Origin: Colwellia sp.
Lineage (GTDB): Bacteria > Pseudomonadota > Gammaproteobacteria > Enterobacterales > Alteromonadaceae
Length of the DNA stretch: 64,000 nucleotides
Reading direction: 5' to 3'
Assembly: GCA_020630795.1 (NCBI GenBank)
Contig: JAHDIK010000006.1
Span: 148,655-212,654, forward strand
The stretch's first letter is position 1. The number at the start of each line of letters is the position of its first letter. The notes under the pieces were generated by a model that searched no databases, was not told where the DNA came from, and worked only from the letters and a program-made list of their open reading frames with translations. This document shows positions 18,732 through 28,246 of this stretch, piece by piece. Position numbers and translations under genes: made by a program.

Positions 18732-21164
18732 ATGAAACGACATTTTTTAGCTGCATCAATAGCATCAGTATTAATACTAGCAAGCGGCTGTAACCAACAA
18801 AGTAATAATGCAGAAAATCAGGTTGTTACAGTCAACTCAGATAACATCGCTGTAAGTCCTTTAGAGCAAGAAGCCAGAGCAAAACTAAAAATACTAAAAG
18901 GTATGATGGAAGAAGCTCAAAGCAAGGATGTTGATGTAGCACGCGAAGAAACGATTGTGTGGTTTTCAGAGCAATTTTTAAAGTTTGCTAATTGGGATGA
19001 AGCAAATCCAGAAGCTATTGAAATGGCATTTGGTTACGAACGTTATTATGCGCCCAATAAAAAGCAGTTAGCGTTAGATTTACCTGATTTTGAACGACAA
19101 AAAGTTATTCAAATTCTTGATAAAGGTATTGATGTTTTAGGTCAGGAACTACGTGGTGAAATTAAGCGTCGTCCAGTGAATAAAGTAGATTGGCAAGGTA
19201 CTAAAGCTGCAGACAACATGTTTATTAGTAATGGAAAGCCTATTTTTCCATATGACTATTTTTCTAAAACTGTTGGACAACCGCTAACCAACGAAGATAT
19301 ATACAATGATCATTTAGGCGCTTTGTATCACGGCGGTGAAAACTTATATCCAGTTGATCATGACCGAGCAATTAACTCATTCTTAGTGAAAGAAGATGGT
19401 ACGTTTGACCAAGAGTTAATGAAAGAGTTAACCAGTATCCCTGATACGAATGTAGGCTTTCTATATCATTGGATTATGGGGATTCCTGAATGGGTAGAAA
19501 AGCAAGAACCTGAAGTACGTAAAGGTCGTTCTCTATTTACAGGTTTTGATATAGACAACCCGCTTGCTCGAGAAGTTTGGGGTAAGATTATTCGTGAAAC
19601 AGGTCGATTAACTAAAGGTAAAAAAGTAACGGAATTAGGCTTTGTTTTAGCTAACGAGCCGCATTGGTTTTCAGAAAAAGGCCATTGGACACATCGCTTC
19701 AAAGAAATGAACTCGATTTCGTCTTATACCTTAAACAAATTTAGAAACTGGTTAAACAATAAATACGATGGAGATATTGCAACACTAAACAATAATTGGG
19801 AAACAACCTATACTAGCTTTAATAACGTTAATATTGAGATACCTTTAGATACGAAATTTAAAGGACAACCAATTTGGTTCGATTGGATGCGTTACAACAT
19901 GGATCGCAGTACTGAATGGTTTAAGTTTATGCAAGACGAGCTACATGCAGTGAACGCAGACGCTGATACTCACATTAAAGTAATGCCGCGTATGTTTATG
20001 GATAACGCTCGTTCGGGTGGTATAGATACTGAAGCGTTAGCAGAATTAACGACAATGGTAGGTCATGATGCTAAGTCGTTTGGTAGCAAAAACATCCGCC
20101 CAGGTAAGTCTTCTGCTTGGTTAGAAAAGTACAGTTACCATTGGGGTATTGTTGCTATGTTTCATGACTTTATGGAGTCTGTATCGCCAGATAAAATTAA
20201 CGTTAATTCAGAATCACATTTCTTGTCTTCAGGTCAATGGCGTGATTTAGATACGCGTACGAGTTATGTACGCAGTGTTTATTGGTTAGCTACATTATTA
20301 GGAATGGATGCTAACATGGGATGGTTTTGGGCTCGTGACCCTGATGGTTCGCCAGAAGATCGCCTTGAAGGAGAGTTAGACTTTTTTGATCCAGGGTTAG
20401 GTGGTGCATATGCAGGCTCTAACAATATGCAGCCGCATGTAACAAATGAAGTTACGCAAGTAATGTACGACTTGAATAGTTTTTCGGAAGAAATTATTGA
20501 GTTGCGTAAACAAAGTCGACCTATACGATTATTCTATTCTGAAACAACGGCAATAAACACCGATGACTATATGACTGAGGGTTATAAGTTGTATGAAAAG
20601 CTATTTTTTGAAGGCTTTCCGCTAGGGTTCGCAACAAAGAATATTATTCAGAAACAAAACCATGAAGACTGGGATGTAATTGTTGTGTATCGCAATGATT
20701 ACGTTACTGATGATGAGTTCGATTCTATTCAATCATACTTAAATGCTGGTGGAACTGTAATTTTAGATAGTTCAAACGCATTATCATTAAATGAGTATGG
20801 TCAAAAGCGTTCAGCTAAACTTACTGCTAGTAAAGGTAAGCTTATTGTTTTAAATACGTCAGATTTAGAGAAAATAAAACAAAGAGCACTTGCTGAAGTT
20901 AAACAAAGTAATATGCCTGAGGTGTTGATAAAAGAGGAAAATGGTGTGTCGCATAAAACGACTATGTGGCGTGTTGTACCTCAAACCAACGGAAGTTATC
21001 TAGTTAATATACTAAACGTAGGTCACAATACCGCAAAGCTTGAATTGAATTTAAAAAATGGAAAAGGTGTGGTTATTAAAGACTTAATGACATCTAACAA
21101 CTTAAGCTCTACATTTGAGCTAGCTTCAGAACAAGTATTGTTATTGGAAGTTACGCCTAGATAA
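18732..21164 (+). CDS. GH42-like clan GH-A glycoside hydrolase lipoprotein
   Basis: This is an 810-residue predicted lipoprotein with signal MKRHFLAASIASVLILASGC (lipobox Cys20). An N-terminal helical part leads into a TIM-barrel with VLANEPHW (Asn308-Glu309, candidate acid/base) and INVNSESHF (Glu494, candidate nucleophile). A flavodoxin-like middle domain resembling the GH42 trimerisation domain follows (from about 590), then a beta-sandwich end. The ATG at 18732 is chosen over 18705 for its GGGGGAAAAT ribosome site and because the signal starts there. It sits next to the alginate genes, but alginate breakdown needs no such enzyme. A galactan, agar-type or other algal substrate is possible. 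Confidence 0.7.
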   Translation: MKRHFLAASIASVLILASGCNQQSNNAENQVVTVNSDNIAVSPLEQEARAKLKILKGMMEEAQSKDVDVAREETIVWFSEQFLKFANWDEANPEAIEMAFGYERYYAPNKKQLALDLPDFERQKVIQILDKGIDVLGQELRGEIKRRPVNKVDWQGTKAADNMFISNGKPIFPYDYFSKTVGQPLTNEDIYNDHLGALYHGGENLYPVDHDRAINSFLVKEDGTFDQELMKELTSIPDTNVGFLYHWIMGIPEWVEKQEPEVRKGRSLFTGFDIDNPLAREVWGKIIRETGRLTKGKKVTELGFVLANEPHWFSEKGHWTHRFKEMNSISSYTLNKFRNWLNNKYDGDIATLNNNWETTYTSFNNVNIEIPLDTKFKGQPIWFDWMRYNMDRSTEWFKFMQDELHAVNADADTHIKVMPRMFMDNARSGGIDTEALAELTTMVGHDAKSFGSKNIRPGKSSAWLEKYSYHWGIVAMFHDFMESVSPDKINVNSESHFLSSGQWRDLDTRTSYVRSVYWLATLLGMDANMGWFWARDPDGSPEDRLEGELDFFDPGLGGAYAGSNNMQPHVTNEVTQVMYDLNSFSEEIIELRKQSRPIRLFYSETTAINTDDYMTEGYKLYEKLFFEGFPLGFATKNIIQKQNHEDWDVIVVYRNDYVTDDEFDSIQSYLNAGGTVILDSSNALSLNEYGQKRSAKLTASKGKLIVLNTSDLEKIKQRALAEVKQSNMPEVLIKEENGVSHKTTMWRVVPQTNGSYLVNILNVGHNTAKLELNLKNGKGVVIKDLMTSNNLSSTFELASEQVLLLEVTPR

Positions 21165-21181
21165 ACTTATCAAATCGTATT

Positions 21182-21214
21182 AAAGCCTGTGTAATTAATT
21201 GCACAGGCTTTTTT
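21182..21214 (+). terminator. Terminator after the GH42-like gene
   Basis: AAAGCCTGTG and CACAGGCTTT form a 10-bp stem with a 10-base loop, followed by a T tract, 18 bases after the stop codon. Confidence 0.93.
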
Positions 21215-21838
21215 GTGCCTGTATTTCCGTAAATATTAAGTAAGTTATGTCTTTGGGTAGATCAAAAAAGTATTAACTAAGTATCTAACTCCAACCTGTT
21301 AGCCCAGCATAACTACCTCCTAACTCATGTATTCTCTATGCTTTATTAAGGTAAAACACAATGGTAAATTAGATTTGTGATTGTTTTTTGCTTATTGGTA
21401 TTACAATTTTTTATAAATTGGTTGACTGTGGTTTTGTTCTTGGTTAGTATTATTATGCTGGTAATATCTTTTATAGAACTGAAAAAGATTAACGAGTTCA
21501 GTTTTACAAGCGTAATACGTTTTTATGATTGAAATATAGGTTTTGCCTGCGGATGTAAGATGTTTTAGTTCGCCTTATGGTCAGCTAGGTTGTGCACAAG
21601 TGTAATATGACATGCACAAAATATTTATAAAATATGAGTTAATAGTAGAAAGAATAATCGTTTGGTGAGTTCTGATGCTCTTGATTCATGCAGATAATAG
21701 TGCAACTGGTTACTTATATCAGACACTAACTAAGCTTGAAGTTTATTTACTTAATAAATACACCTGAAGAACAACTCTTCTTATGGCTGAGTAAAGCCAA
21801 GCTTAGATAACATACACCAATATTTTTAGGAGTTAGAT
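21215..21838. other. Long non-coding upstream region of the DehR-type gene
   Basis: Over 600 AT-rich bases without a credible gene. It contains ATTGGTATTACAAT (21394-21407), which resembles the palindrome in front of the second regulator gene, and further partial TGGTAAT pieces around 21460. AGGAG before the ATG at 21839 is the reductase ribosome site. Its length suggests a regulated promoter with several operator sites. Confidence 0.5.
21394..21407. promoter_or_regulatory. Candidate FadR-family operator upstream of the reductase gene
   Basis: ATTGGTATTACAAT is an imperfect palindrome around a central T. It resembles AATTGGTATTACTAATT before the regulator at 31.8 kb and the UxuR/ExuR-type pattern TTGGTATACCAA. 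It is over 400 bases from the start codon, so the assignment is tentative. Confidence 0.4.
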
Positions 21839-22720
21839 ATGACAAAACCTACTATAGGCTTTATCGGGCTTGGCCTTATGGGCGGCAACATGGTTGAGAA
21901 CCTTCAAAAACGTGGTTTTCAAGTAAATGTTATGGATCTTAATAAAGATGCAGTAGCGACAGTGTTAGCTCGTGGTAATGCTACTGAAGTAACGTCAGCG
22001 AAAGAATTAGCCGCTACAAGCGATATCGTAATGCTATGCCTAACAACCTCAAAAGTTGTGGAAATGCTTGTTTATGGTGATGATGGTATTTTAGCAGGAA
22101 TTAAAGAAGGCTCAGTATTGGTCGACTTTGGTACTTCTATTCCGGCTTCTACGCGAAAAATTGGCGCTGATCTAGCTGCAAAAGGTGCAGGTATGATTGA
22201 TGCTCCGTTAGGTCGCACACCTGCTCATGCAAAAGATGGGTTATTGAACATAATGGCTGCTGGTGATATTGAAACTTTCAATAAAGTTAAACCAGTACTA
22301 GAAGAACAAGGCGAAAATGTATTTCATTTAGGTGCTCTTGGTGCAGGACATACAACTAAGTTAGTGAATAACTTTATGGGTATGACGACTGTTTGTGCTA
22401 TGTCTCAAGCATTTGCTGTAGCTGATCAAGCAGGTGTAGATCGCCAACAATTATTTGACATTATGTCTACAGGTCCTTCTAACTCTCCGTTTATGCAGTT
22501 TTGTAAAAACTATGCTGTTGATGGCGTAAGTGATTTAGGTTTTTCTATTGGCAATGCTAATAAAGATTTAGGTTATTTTTTAGAAATGGTTAAAGACCTA
22601 AATACTCGCTCTCAAATTGCAGAAGGTACGTCTGCTAACCTTCAAGCGGCATTCGATGCGGGTATGGGTAACGGCAATGTTCCTGAAATTTTTGATTATT
22701 TTCTTAAGCTTGAGAAGTAA
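21839..22720 (+). CDS. NAD(P)-dependent beta-hydroxyacid dehydrogenase, probable DEH reductase
   Basis: This 293-residue protein belongs to the 3-hydroxyisobutyrate dehydrogenase / tartronate semialdehyde reductase family. GFIGLGLMGGNM at the N-terminus is the cofactor fold, DAPLGRTPAHAKDG is the substrate loop, and GAGHTTKLVNNFMGM carries the catalytic lysine. In alginate-degrading bacteria, members of this family or of the SDR family reduce 4-deoxy-L-erythro-5-hexoseulose uronate to 2-keto-3-deoxygluconate. The neighbouring PL6, KdgF, KdgK and Eda genes support that role here. A tartronate semialdehyde reductase activity cannot be excluded. Confidence 0.75.
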   Translation: MTKPTIGFIGLGLMGGNMVENLQKRGFQVNVMDLNKDAVATVLARGNATEVTSAKELAATSDIVMLCLTTSKVVEMLVYGDDGILAGIKEGSVLVDFGTSIPASTRKIGADLAAKGAGMIDAPLGRTPAHAKDGLLNIMAAGDIETFNKVKPVLEEQGENVFHLGALGAGHTTKLVNNFMGMTTVCAMSQAFAVADQAGVDRQQLFDIMSTGPSNSPFMQFCKNYAVDGVSDLGFSIGNANKDLGYFLEMVKDLNTRSQIAEGTSANLQAAFDAGMGNGNVPEIFDYFLKLEK

Positions 22721-22781
22721 TTAATAAATCGGGTTTAGTGCTCCGCTTATCTTAATAATATTAAGGTAACTTTGCTCCCCA

Positions 22782-22811
22782 GCGTAAGTGTTGTGACTGT
22801 AGCACTTACGC
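22782..22811 (+). repeat. Inverted repeat downstream of the reductase gene
   Basis: GCGTAAGTG and CACTTACGC form a 9-bp perfect stem with a 12-base loop but no T tract. It may be an RNA-stabilising hairpin ahead of the real terminator. Confidence 0.5.
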
Positions 22812-22861
22812 AATAATGTTTTGTGTTGTAATGTAGTTTGATGGTGGTACTGCTACATTTT

Positions 22862-22888
22862 AAGCCTCATTCCCAGAGGCTTTTTTTT
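22862..22888 (+). terminator. Terminator between reductase and FadR-family regulator genes
   Basis: AAGCCTC and GAGGCTT with a 7-base loop, followed by eight T residues. It lies between the plus-strand reductase gene and the convergent regulator gene. Confidence 0.88.
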
Positions 22889-22948
22889 GCACTAAATTTA
22901 TCTAATACAAATGCTTTTAACAGTAAAGTTTAACTAAAGTGATTATTG

Positions 22949-23686
22949 CTAGTTAGTTTTCAACAAGCTTGTTAGTGAGTATTGATCGCGTTTTTCACTA
23001 TTTTTTCGTTTAACTTCTTCTAAAGCTCTAGTTTCAATCGCATCAAATAAAGTATTGATAAGTCGATTAAAGTGCTGATGCATAGCAAGGCGTGCTTGAG
23101 ACGCGTCTTTATCTTTTAGTGCGTTATATATTGCAGTGTGTTCGATAAGAGTTTGATTATTGTCTTTACTACACACGCTGTTGTAATCATCAATAATCTC
23201 TGATGTTGACTCTCGTAAAGACCATAAGTTTTCAACTGACATGATCATGGCACCGTTCCGTGTGGCTCCTGCGATGATATTGTGAAACATTTTGTCAGCT
23301 TCAGTAATGTCTTCAGAGTTTTCCATCATGACTAATGTTTTATGCAAAGCAGAAAGTTCATCATCGTTAATGCTGGTAGCGGCTAACGCAGCAACTTCAC
23401 CTTCAACTAAAGCGCGTGCTTGAGTGAGTTCAAAGGCATTAATGTTTTTATTGGTTAACCCTTGCTTAGCATTTTCTAAAACATAAACGCCAGAGCCAGT
23501 TTTTACTTCGACTTTTTCTCTCACTTCTAATGCAATGATTGCCTCTCGTATTGTTGGTCTGCTCACGTTGAAGCGCTCTGCAAGTTCACGTTCAGGAGGT
23601 AATCTGGCGCCTGGAGTATATTCATTATTATCTATTGAAGCTTCTATACTTTCGACGATACGCCAGAATAATCGACGGTTCTTCAT
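22949..23686 (-). CDS. FadR-subfamily GntR regulator of the alginate locus (copy 1)
   Basis: This 245-residue regulator has an N-terminal winged helix (ARLPPERELAERFNVSRPTIREAIIALEV, about residues 27-55) and a C-terminal FCD all-helical ligand domain with metal-ligand-type residues in MFHNIIAGAT and HFNRLI. It is roughly two-thirds identical by eye to the protein at 31073-31816, with the same recognition helix FNVSRPTIREAI. It is divergent from the PL6 gene and convergent with the reductase gene. UxuR/ExuR-like members respond to sugar acids; here the ligand is probably KDG, KDPG or DEH (inference). Confidence 0.85.
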   Translation of the reverse strand: MKNRRLFWRIVESIEASIDNNEYTPGARLPPERELAERFNVSRPTIREAIIALEVREKVEVKTGSGVYVLENAKQGLTNKNINAFELTQARALVEGEVAALAATSINDDELSALHKTLVMMENSEDITEADKMFHNIIAGATRNGAMIMSVENLWSLRESTSEIIDDYNSVCSKDNNQTLIEHTAIYNALKDKDASQARLAMHQHFNRLINTLFDAIETRALEEVKRKNSEKRDQYSLTSLLKTN

Positions 23687-24177
23687 TTATAAATATTCCT
23701 TCAAATTAAGGTCTTACAATCTTTTATAAATCTATATTATCCATTTACAAATTGCATAGCAAAGAGATTATATTTTACGTTACTTTATTTAATATTCGGT
23801 ATTAACGTAATTAATGGTTGTGTAAAAACTTTTGGTAATAACTATTTTGCTGTTTTTAAATGTTATTGGTAAAACAAAGTGATTGACAATTGGCTTGTCT
23901 GCTGGTTAAATTTAACTTGTGATTAAGTGGCTCTTAATTTCATTACTAGGGTTTGAAAAGTGACTATAAGTTAATGTGTAGTTATAGGTAAGTATGAGTC
24001 ATCAGTGGAACAATATAGAAAAAACGTTAATTTTATGAGTTGGCGTGGCGTATAAGACCCAAGTTTTTACGAGTGGTTGAACGGTAGTTATGTTGTTACC
24101 GTTTTTATGGGATGGATTGGAGTGGTGGTTTGAAACACGAACATCCTTCTAATTTTTAGTGGATTAAAGAGTTAATT
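23687..24177. other. Divergent control region between regulator copy 1 and the PL6 operon
   Basis: About 490 bases without a gene, between divergent genes. It contains TTTGGTAATAACTA (23831-23844) and TTATTGGTAAAACAAAG (23863-23879), both half matches to the putative operator found before regulator copy 2. Promoters of both transcripts must lie here. AAAGAGTTAATT precedes the PL6 ATG. Confidence 0.5.
23831..23879. promoter_or_regulatory. Pair of candidate FadR-family operator half-sites
   Basis: TTTGGTAATAACTA and TTGGTAAAACAA lie 32 bases (about three helix turns) apart, start to start, 145 bases upstream of regulator copy 1. Each keeps the TTGGTA arm and a degraded second arm. They would suit autoregulation and control of the PL6 operon. 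Confidence 0.4.
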
Positions 24178-26451
24178 ATGCGAAAAATCAAAGCTTCTAT
24201 CTTTTTTTCTAGTTTTACTTTATTGGTGTTAACAGCGCTGGTTGGATGTAAGGCGACAGAAGAAAGTTCTGTAAACAAGCACCTAGTAGATAGTCCTCAA
24301 GCATATAATGATGTAATAAAAAATGCTAAAGCTGGCGATACTATTGTGCTAGCTAATGGAACATGGAATGACTTTGAAATTGTATTTACAGGCAAAGGCA
24401 CAAAGTTAAAACCTATTACACTAACAGCTGAAACAAAAGGTAAAGTAATTCTATCGGGTAACTCGAATTTGCGTTTGGCCGGTGAGTATTTAGTTGTTTC
24501 TGGTTTAGTGTTTAAAGATGGCTTTACGCCAAGTAGTGAAGTGATTTCTTTTAGAAGAAATAAAGAAGATTTAGCCTTTCACTCAAGAGTTACAGAAGTA
24601 GTTATCGATAATTACAGTAACCCTGACCGATTTGAGTCTGATTATTGGGTAGGTATTTACGGAAAGTATAACCGATTCGATCATAATCATCTGGTGGGTA
24701 AACGCAACAAAGGTGTAACGGTTGCAGTAAGATTAACTACTGAAGACAGTCAAGAAAACCATCATCGTATAGACCATAATTATTTTGGTCCGCGTCCTAT
24801 GTTTGGTTCAAATGGTGGTGAAACGCTGCGTATTGGCACAAGTCATCACTCTTTAACAAACTCGTTTACGGTTGTTGAAAACAATTACTTTGATCGCTGT
24901 AACGGCGAGGTAGAAATCGTTTCTGTTAAATCGGGAAAAAACCGAATTGCTAACAATACGTTTTTTGAATCTAGAGGTACGCTAACGTTACGACATGGTA
25001 ATGGTAACGTTATTGAAAATAATGTGTTTTTTGGTAACGGTGTAGATCATACAGGTGGAATTCGTGTGATTAACCGAGACCAAGTTATTCGCAATAACTA
25101 TCTTGAAGGGTTAACCGGGTACCGTTTTGGTAGTGGACTAACGGTAATGAATGGTGTTCCTAATTCTCCTATTAATCGTTACCACCAAGTTGCTAATGCA
25201 ACAATTGAAGGTAACACATTAATTAATGTAGAACATGTTCATTTAGCGGCAGGTAGCGACGCTGAACGATCAGCCGCGCCTATCGATAGTAGAGTATCAA
25301 ACAACCTAATTTTTAATGAAAACAATCAAGCACCATTTTCAGTGTTTGACGATATTAGCGGTATTGAGTTTTCAGGAAATGTTTCAAATAAACTGAACAA
25401 GAACAAAATTAAATCAGGTATTTCTGAACAAAATCTTGAATTAATAAGGGCTGAAAACGGCCTGTTGTACCCGACAAAAAGTCTGAATAATGTTGGAATA
25501 ACACGCGACATCCAGCCAATACAAAAAAATCAAACAGGCCCTAGTTGGTATAATAAAACAGAGCCTGAAGTAGCTTTTGCATCAGGTAAAACTACTGTTG
25601 TTTCAGCAAGTGGTAATGCGTTATACCAAGCGATAGAGGCCGCTCAGTCGGGTGATGTATTGGTGCTGGAAGATGGCACGTACAGCATTGAAAAAATTAT
25701 CAAACTTAGCAAAACATTATCAATTAAAGCCAAAAACAAGCATAAAGTGTTTATCGACTTTGGGCGTTCAACCTTATTTGAAATTAATAATGGTGGCAGC
25801 TTAAGTATTGATGGTGTGCTAGTAAGTGGTAGTAATAGTGCTGATTACTCAGGCAATACTTTTGTTAGAACAGCTAAATGGGGTATGTACAAAAACTACC
25901 GTTTTGCGATGAAAAACAGTGTGATTAAAGATTTGAACGTTAATCATTCATTTCACTTCTTCAACTCAGGTAGCCGAGCATTCGCACAATCAATAGATAT
26001 AGCTAATAACGTATTTGAGAATATTACGGGCGATATTTTTAGGCTAAATAAAGAAATGGATGACTTAGGTATATACAACGCTGAGTACGTAAATATTACC
26101 AACAATACCTTTACGAACGTTGAGGGTACGTTAGTTAATTTATATCGTGGTGGTTCAGACGAGAGTACATTTGGCCCACATTTACTTTTAGAAAACAATG
26201 TTGTTAACAACGTAGGTAACGGTAAACGTAACAAAACGAAGTCGGCACTTATGCTACATGGTGTTCAAGTAACCAATATTCACCGTAATACCTTTACTGA
26301 TAGTGCTTTAATAAATGTAGAGCACACTGTAGGCGAACCAGTAACAAGTATTACTAATAATAAATTGAGTAAGTCGTCTAAGCCTAAAGTTGTTGAATTG
26401 AGAGTAGATGGTCCACACACAGCAGAAATTAAAAACAACAACATACGTTAA
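24178..26451 (+). CDS. PL6 family alginate lyase, two beta-helix domains, lipoprotein
   Basis: This is a 757-residue polysaccharide lyase family 6 enzyme resembling AlyGC of Glaciecola. It has a lipoprotein signal (lipobox LVGC, Cys24), an N-terminal parallel beta-helix (about 35-430) and a second beta-helix (about 465-757). Lys251 in VSVKSGKN and Arg272 in LTLRHGN sit 21 residues apart, the same spacing as the AlyGC catalytic base and acid (Lys220/Arg241 from memory). NGGETLRIG and NGEVEIVS supply the acidic and Ca-binding neighbourhood. Two-domain members act exolytically, often on G-rich alginate. The enzyme should face the periplasm or surface. First gene of the probable PL6-kdgF-MFS-kdgK-eda-fba operon. 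Confidence 0.88.
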   Translation: MRKIKASIFFSSFTLLVLTALVGCKATEESSVNKHLVDSPQAYNDVIKNAKAGDTIVLANGTWNDFEIVFTGKGTKLKPITLTAETKGKVILSGNSNLRLAGEYLVVSGLVFKDGFTPSSEVISFRRNKEDLAFHSRVTEVVIDNYSNPDRFESDYWVGIYGKYNRFDHNHLVGKRNKGVTVAVRLTTEDSQENHHRIDHNYFGPRPMFGSNGGETLRIGTSHHSLTNSFTVVENNYFDRCNGEVEIVSVKSGKNRIANNTFFESRGTLTLRHGNGNVIENNVFFGNGVDHTGGIRVINRDQVIRNNYLEGLTGYRFGSGLTVMNGVPNSPINRYHQVANATIEGNTLINVEHVHLAAGSDAERSAAPIDSRVSNNLIFNENNQAPFSVFDDISGIEFSGNVSNKLNKNKIKSGISEQNLELIRAENGLLYPTKSLNNVGITRDIQPIQKNQTGPSWYNKTEPEVAFASGKTTVVSASGNALYQAIEAAQSGDVLVLEDGTYSIEKIIKLSKTLSIKAKNKHKVFIDFGRSTLFEINNGGSLSIDGVLVSGSNSADYSGNTFVRTAKWGMYKNYRFAMKNSVIKDLNVNHSFHFFNSGSRAFAQSIDIANNVFENITGDIFRLNKEMDDLGIYNAEYVNITNNTFTNVEGTLVNLYRGGSDESTFGPHLLLENNVVNNVGNGKRNKTKSALMLHGVQVTNIHRNTFTDSALINVEHTVGEPVTSITNNKLSKSSKPKVVELRVDGPHTAEIKNNNIR

Positions 26452-26459
26452 TGTAACGG

Positions 26460-26480
26460 CCAAACGGAAAATTCGTTTGG
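26460..26480 (+). repeat. Small hairpin between PL6 and kdgF genes
   Basis: CCAAACG, loop GAAAATT, CGTTTGG, without a real T tract. It may be a weak attenuator or mRNA-processing hairpin separating the lyase from the catabolic genes. Confidence 0.45.
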
Positions 26481-26571
26481 TTGTGTTGTGAATGCAATTT
26501 AATCATTAACTATCGGTAAGCTATTAATCGTTAGTGAATAATTTAGAAATTAAAAGTAGTAGGAGATTAGC

Positions 26572-26946
26572 ATGAGTCAAAGTGAACATTTTTCATTTGG
26601 AAATGAAACAGAAATTGAAGATATAGGTGGTGGCTTAAAGCGTCAAATGCTTGGTTACAACCACGAATTGATGGCTGTTAAAATTTGGTTTGACGAAGGC
26701 GCTATTGGCTATAACCATGCTCATAGACACTCGCAAGTAACTTATATTGTTGAAGGTGAGTTTCACTTCAACATAGACGGTGTTACTAAAGTATTAAAAG
26801 CGGGCGATAGCTGTTTTATACCTCCGTTTGCTGATCATGGGGCTACATGTCCTACAGGCGGTATTTTAATTGATACATTCAGCCCTCCACGCGAAGACTT
26901 TGTAGAAGAAGGTACCTTCGATCATATTGAAAATAAGGAAAGCTAA
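26572..26946 (+). CDS. kdgF: Cupin protein KdgF, unsaturated uronate linearising enzyme
   Basis: KdgF opens 4,5-unsaturated monouronates from pectin or alginate lyases to linear ketouronate (DEH). The 124-residue single cupin has metal ligands in GYNHAHRHSQVTYIVEGEF (His49, His51, Gln55 region) and PPFADHGA (His89). It begins after AGGAG and its stop overlaps the transporter start (TAATG). The context between an alginate lyase and an uronate transporter matches the known role. Confidence 0.88.
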   Translation: MSQSEHFSFGNETEIEDIGGGLKRQMLGYNHELMAVKIWFDEGAIGYNHAHRHSQVTYIVEGEFHFNIDGVTKVLKAGDSCFIPPFADHGATCPTGGILIDTFSPPREDFVEEGTFDHIENKES

Positions 26947-28241
26947 TGAAAATGAAAAACTTACGCTGGTGGGTTATTGCATTAATTGCATTAGCTACAG
27001 TGATTAACTACATAGACAGATCTGCCTTAAGTGTATTATGGCCTGATATTGTTGAAGAATTATTTCCTGATGAAACAGCTTTAGAAAGAAAGCAGATATA
27101 CGCAAATATTTCTATCGTGTTCATTTTATCTTATGCGTTTGGTCAAGCAATATTCGGTAAGATTTTTGACTGGGTTGGTACACGCTTAGGTTTTGTATTG
27201 TCTATTGGTGTATGGTCTCTTGCTACCGCTGCTCATGCAGTAGCACAAGGGGTACTAAGTTTTAGTATTGCTCGAGCAGTATTAGGTGTTGCAGAAGCAG
27301 GCAATTGGCCTGGAGCTGCAAAAAGTAACGCTGACTGGTTCCCAACAAAAGAGCGTGCATTAGCACAAGGTATATTTAACTCTGGAGCCGCTATTGGTGG
27401 CATTGTTGCTATTCCGCTTATCGCATACTTAACCGTATTTTTTAGCTGGCAGATGGTATTTGTTGTTATCGGCCTAGTGGGATTATTATGGTTAATTCCT
27501 TGGATTATTTTAGTGAAAGCGCCACCTAAAACTCACCCATGGATTACAGACGAAGAACGCGAATATATTCTTACAGGTCAGCGAGACAGTAGTAGTGAAA
27601 TAACGTGTGATGAAGATGAATATAACCCATCAACAGGCGAACTTTTATCACGTAAGGAAAGTTGGGGCGTTATTATCGCATCTGCTGCAATTGATCCTAT
27701 TTGGTGGTTATTTGTTTTCTGGATTCCTATTTATTTGAACGAAGTATATGGCATGGATGTTCAGTCTATCGGCATTTATGGCTGGGTACCTTATGTAGGT
27801 GCAATGTTAGGTGCTTGGTTTGGTGGACTACTTGCTCAAAACCGTATAAAAGCGGGTTGGAATACCGACAAAACGCGTAAGTTAACTATTACATTAGGCT
27901 GTGTAATTATGCTACCAGCGCTACTCGCAATGGCTAATCCAGGCGGTCCTACTACTGCAGTTATTATCATGGCTGTAATCTTATTTGGTTTCCAAACGGC
28001 TATTGGTAATGTTCAAACGTTACCTAGTGATCTATATGGCAAAAAAGCGGTTGGAACACTTGCTGGTTTCTCAGGAATGGCAGCTAAATTAGGTGCGTTA
28101 GGGTTAACGGCATTAGTACCTATGCTTACTGCAGACGGAAATTACACGCCTGCATTTGTTATTGGCGCATCATTAGCCATTATCGCTGCATTGTCGGTTT
28201 GGATTTTTATTCCAAAAGTTGAACCATTGAAAGGAAAGTAA
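26946..28241 (+). CDS. MFS transporter, ACS family (unsaturated uronate / hexuronate type)
   Basis: This 431-residue permease has twelve predicted membrane segments and belongs to the anion:cation symporter group that includes ExuT. Landmarks are INYIDRSALSVLWPDI in helix 1, GKIFDWVGTRLGF in the 2-3 loop and GVAEAGNWPGAAKSNADWFPTKERALAQG. The start overlaps the kdgF stop by one base. It is placed to import the monouronate released by the exolytic lyase across the inner membrane. No TonB receptor for oligosaccharides is visible in the window. Confidence 0.88.
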   Translation: MKMKNLRWWVIALIALATVINYIDRSALSVLWPDIVEELFPDETALERKQIYANISIVFILSYAFGQAIFGKIFDWVGTRLGFVLSIGVWSLATAAHAVAQGVLSFSIARAVLGVAEAGNWPGAAKSNADWFPTKERALAQGIFNSGAAIGGIVAIPLIAYLTVFFSWQMVFVVIGLVGLLWLIPWIILVKAPPKTHPWITDEEREYILTGQRDSSSEITCDEDEYNPSTGELLSRKESWGVIIASAAIDPIWWLFVFWIPIYLNEVYGMDVQSIGIYGWVPYVGAMLGAWFGGLLAQNRIKAGWNTDKTRKLTITLGCVIMLPALLAMANPGGPTTAVIIMAVILFGFQTAIGNVQTLPSDLYGKKAVGTLAGFSGMAAKLGALGLTALVPMLTADGNYTPAFVIGASLAIIAALSVWIFIPKVEPLKGK

Positions 28242-28246
28242 GTTAA

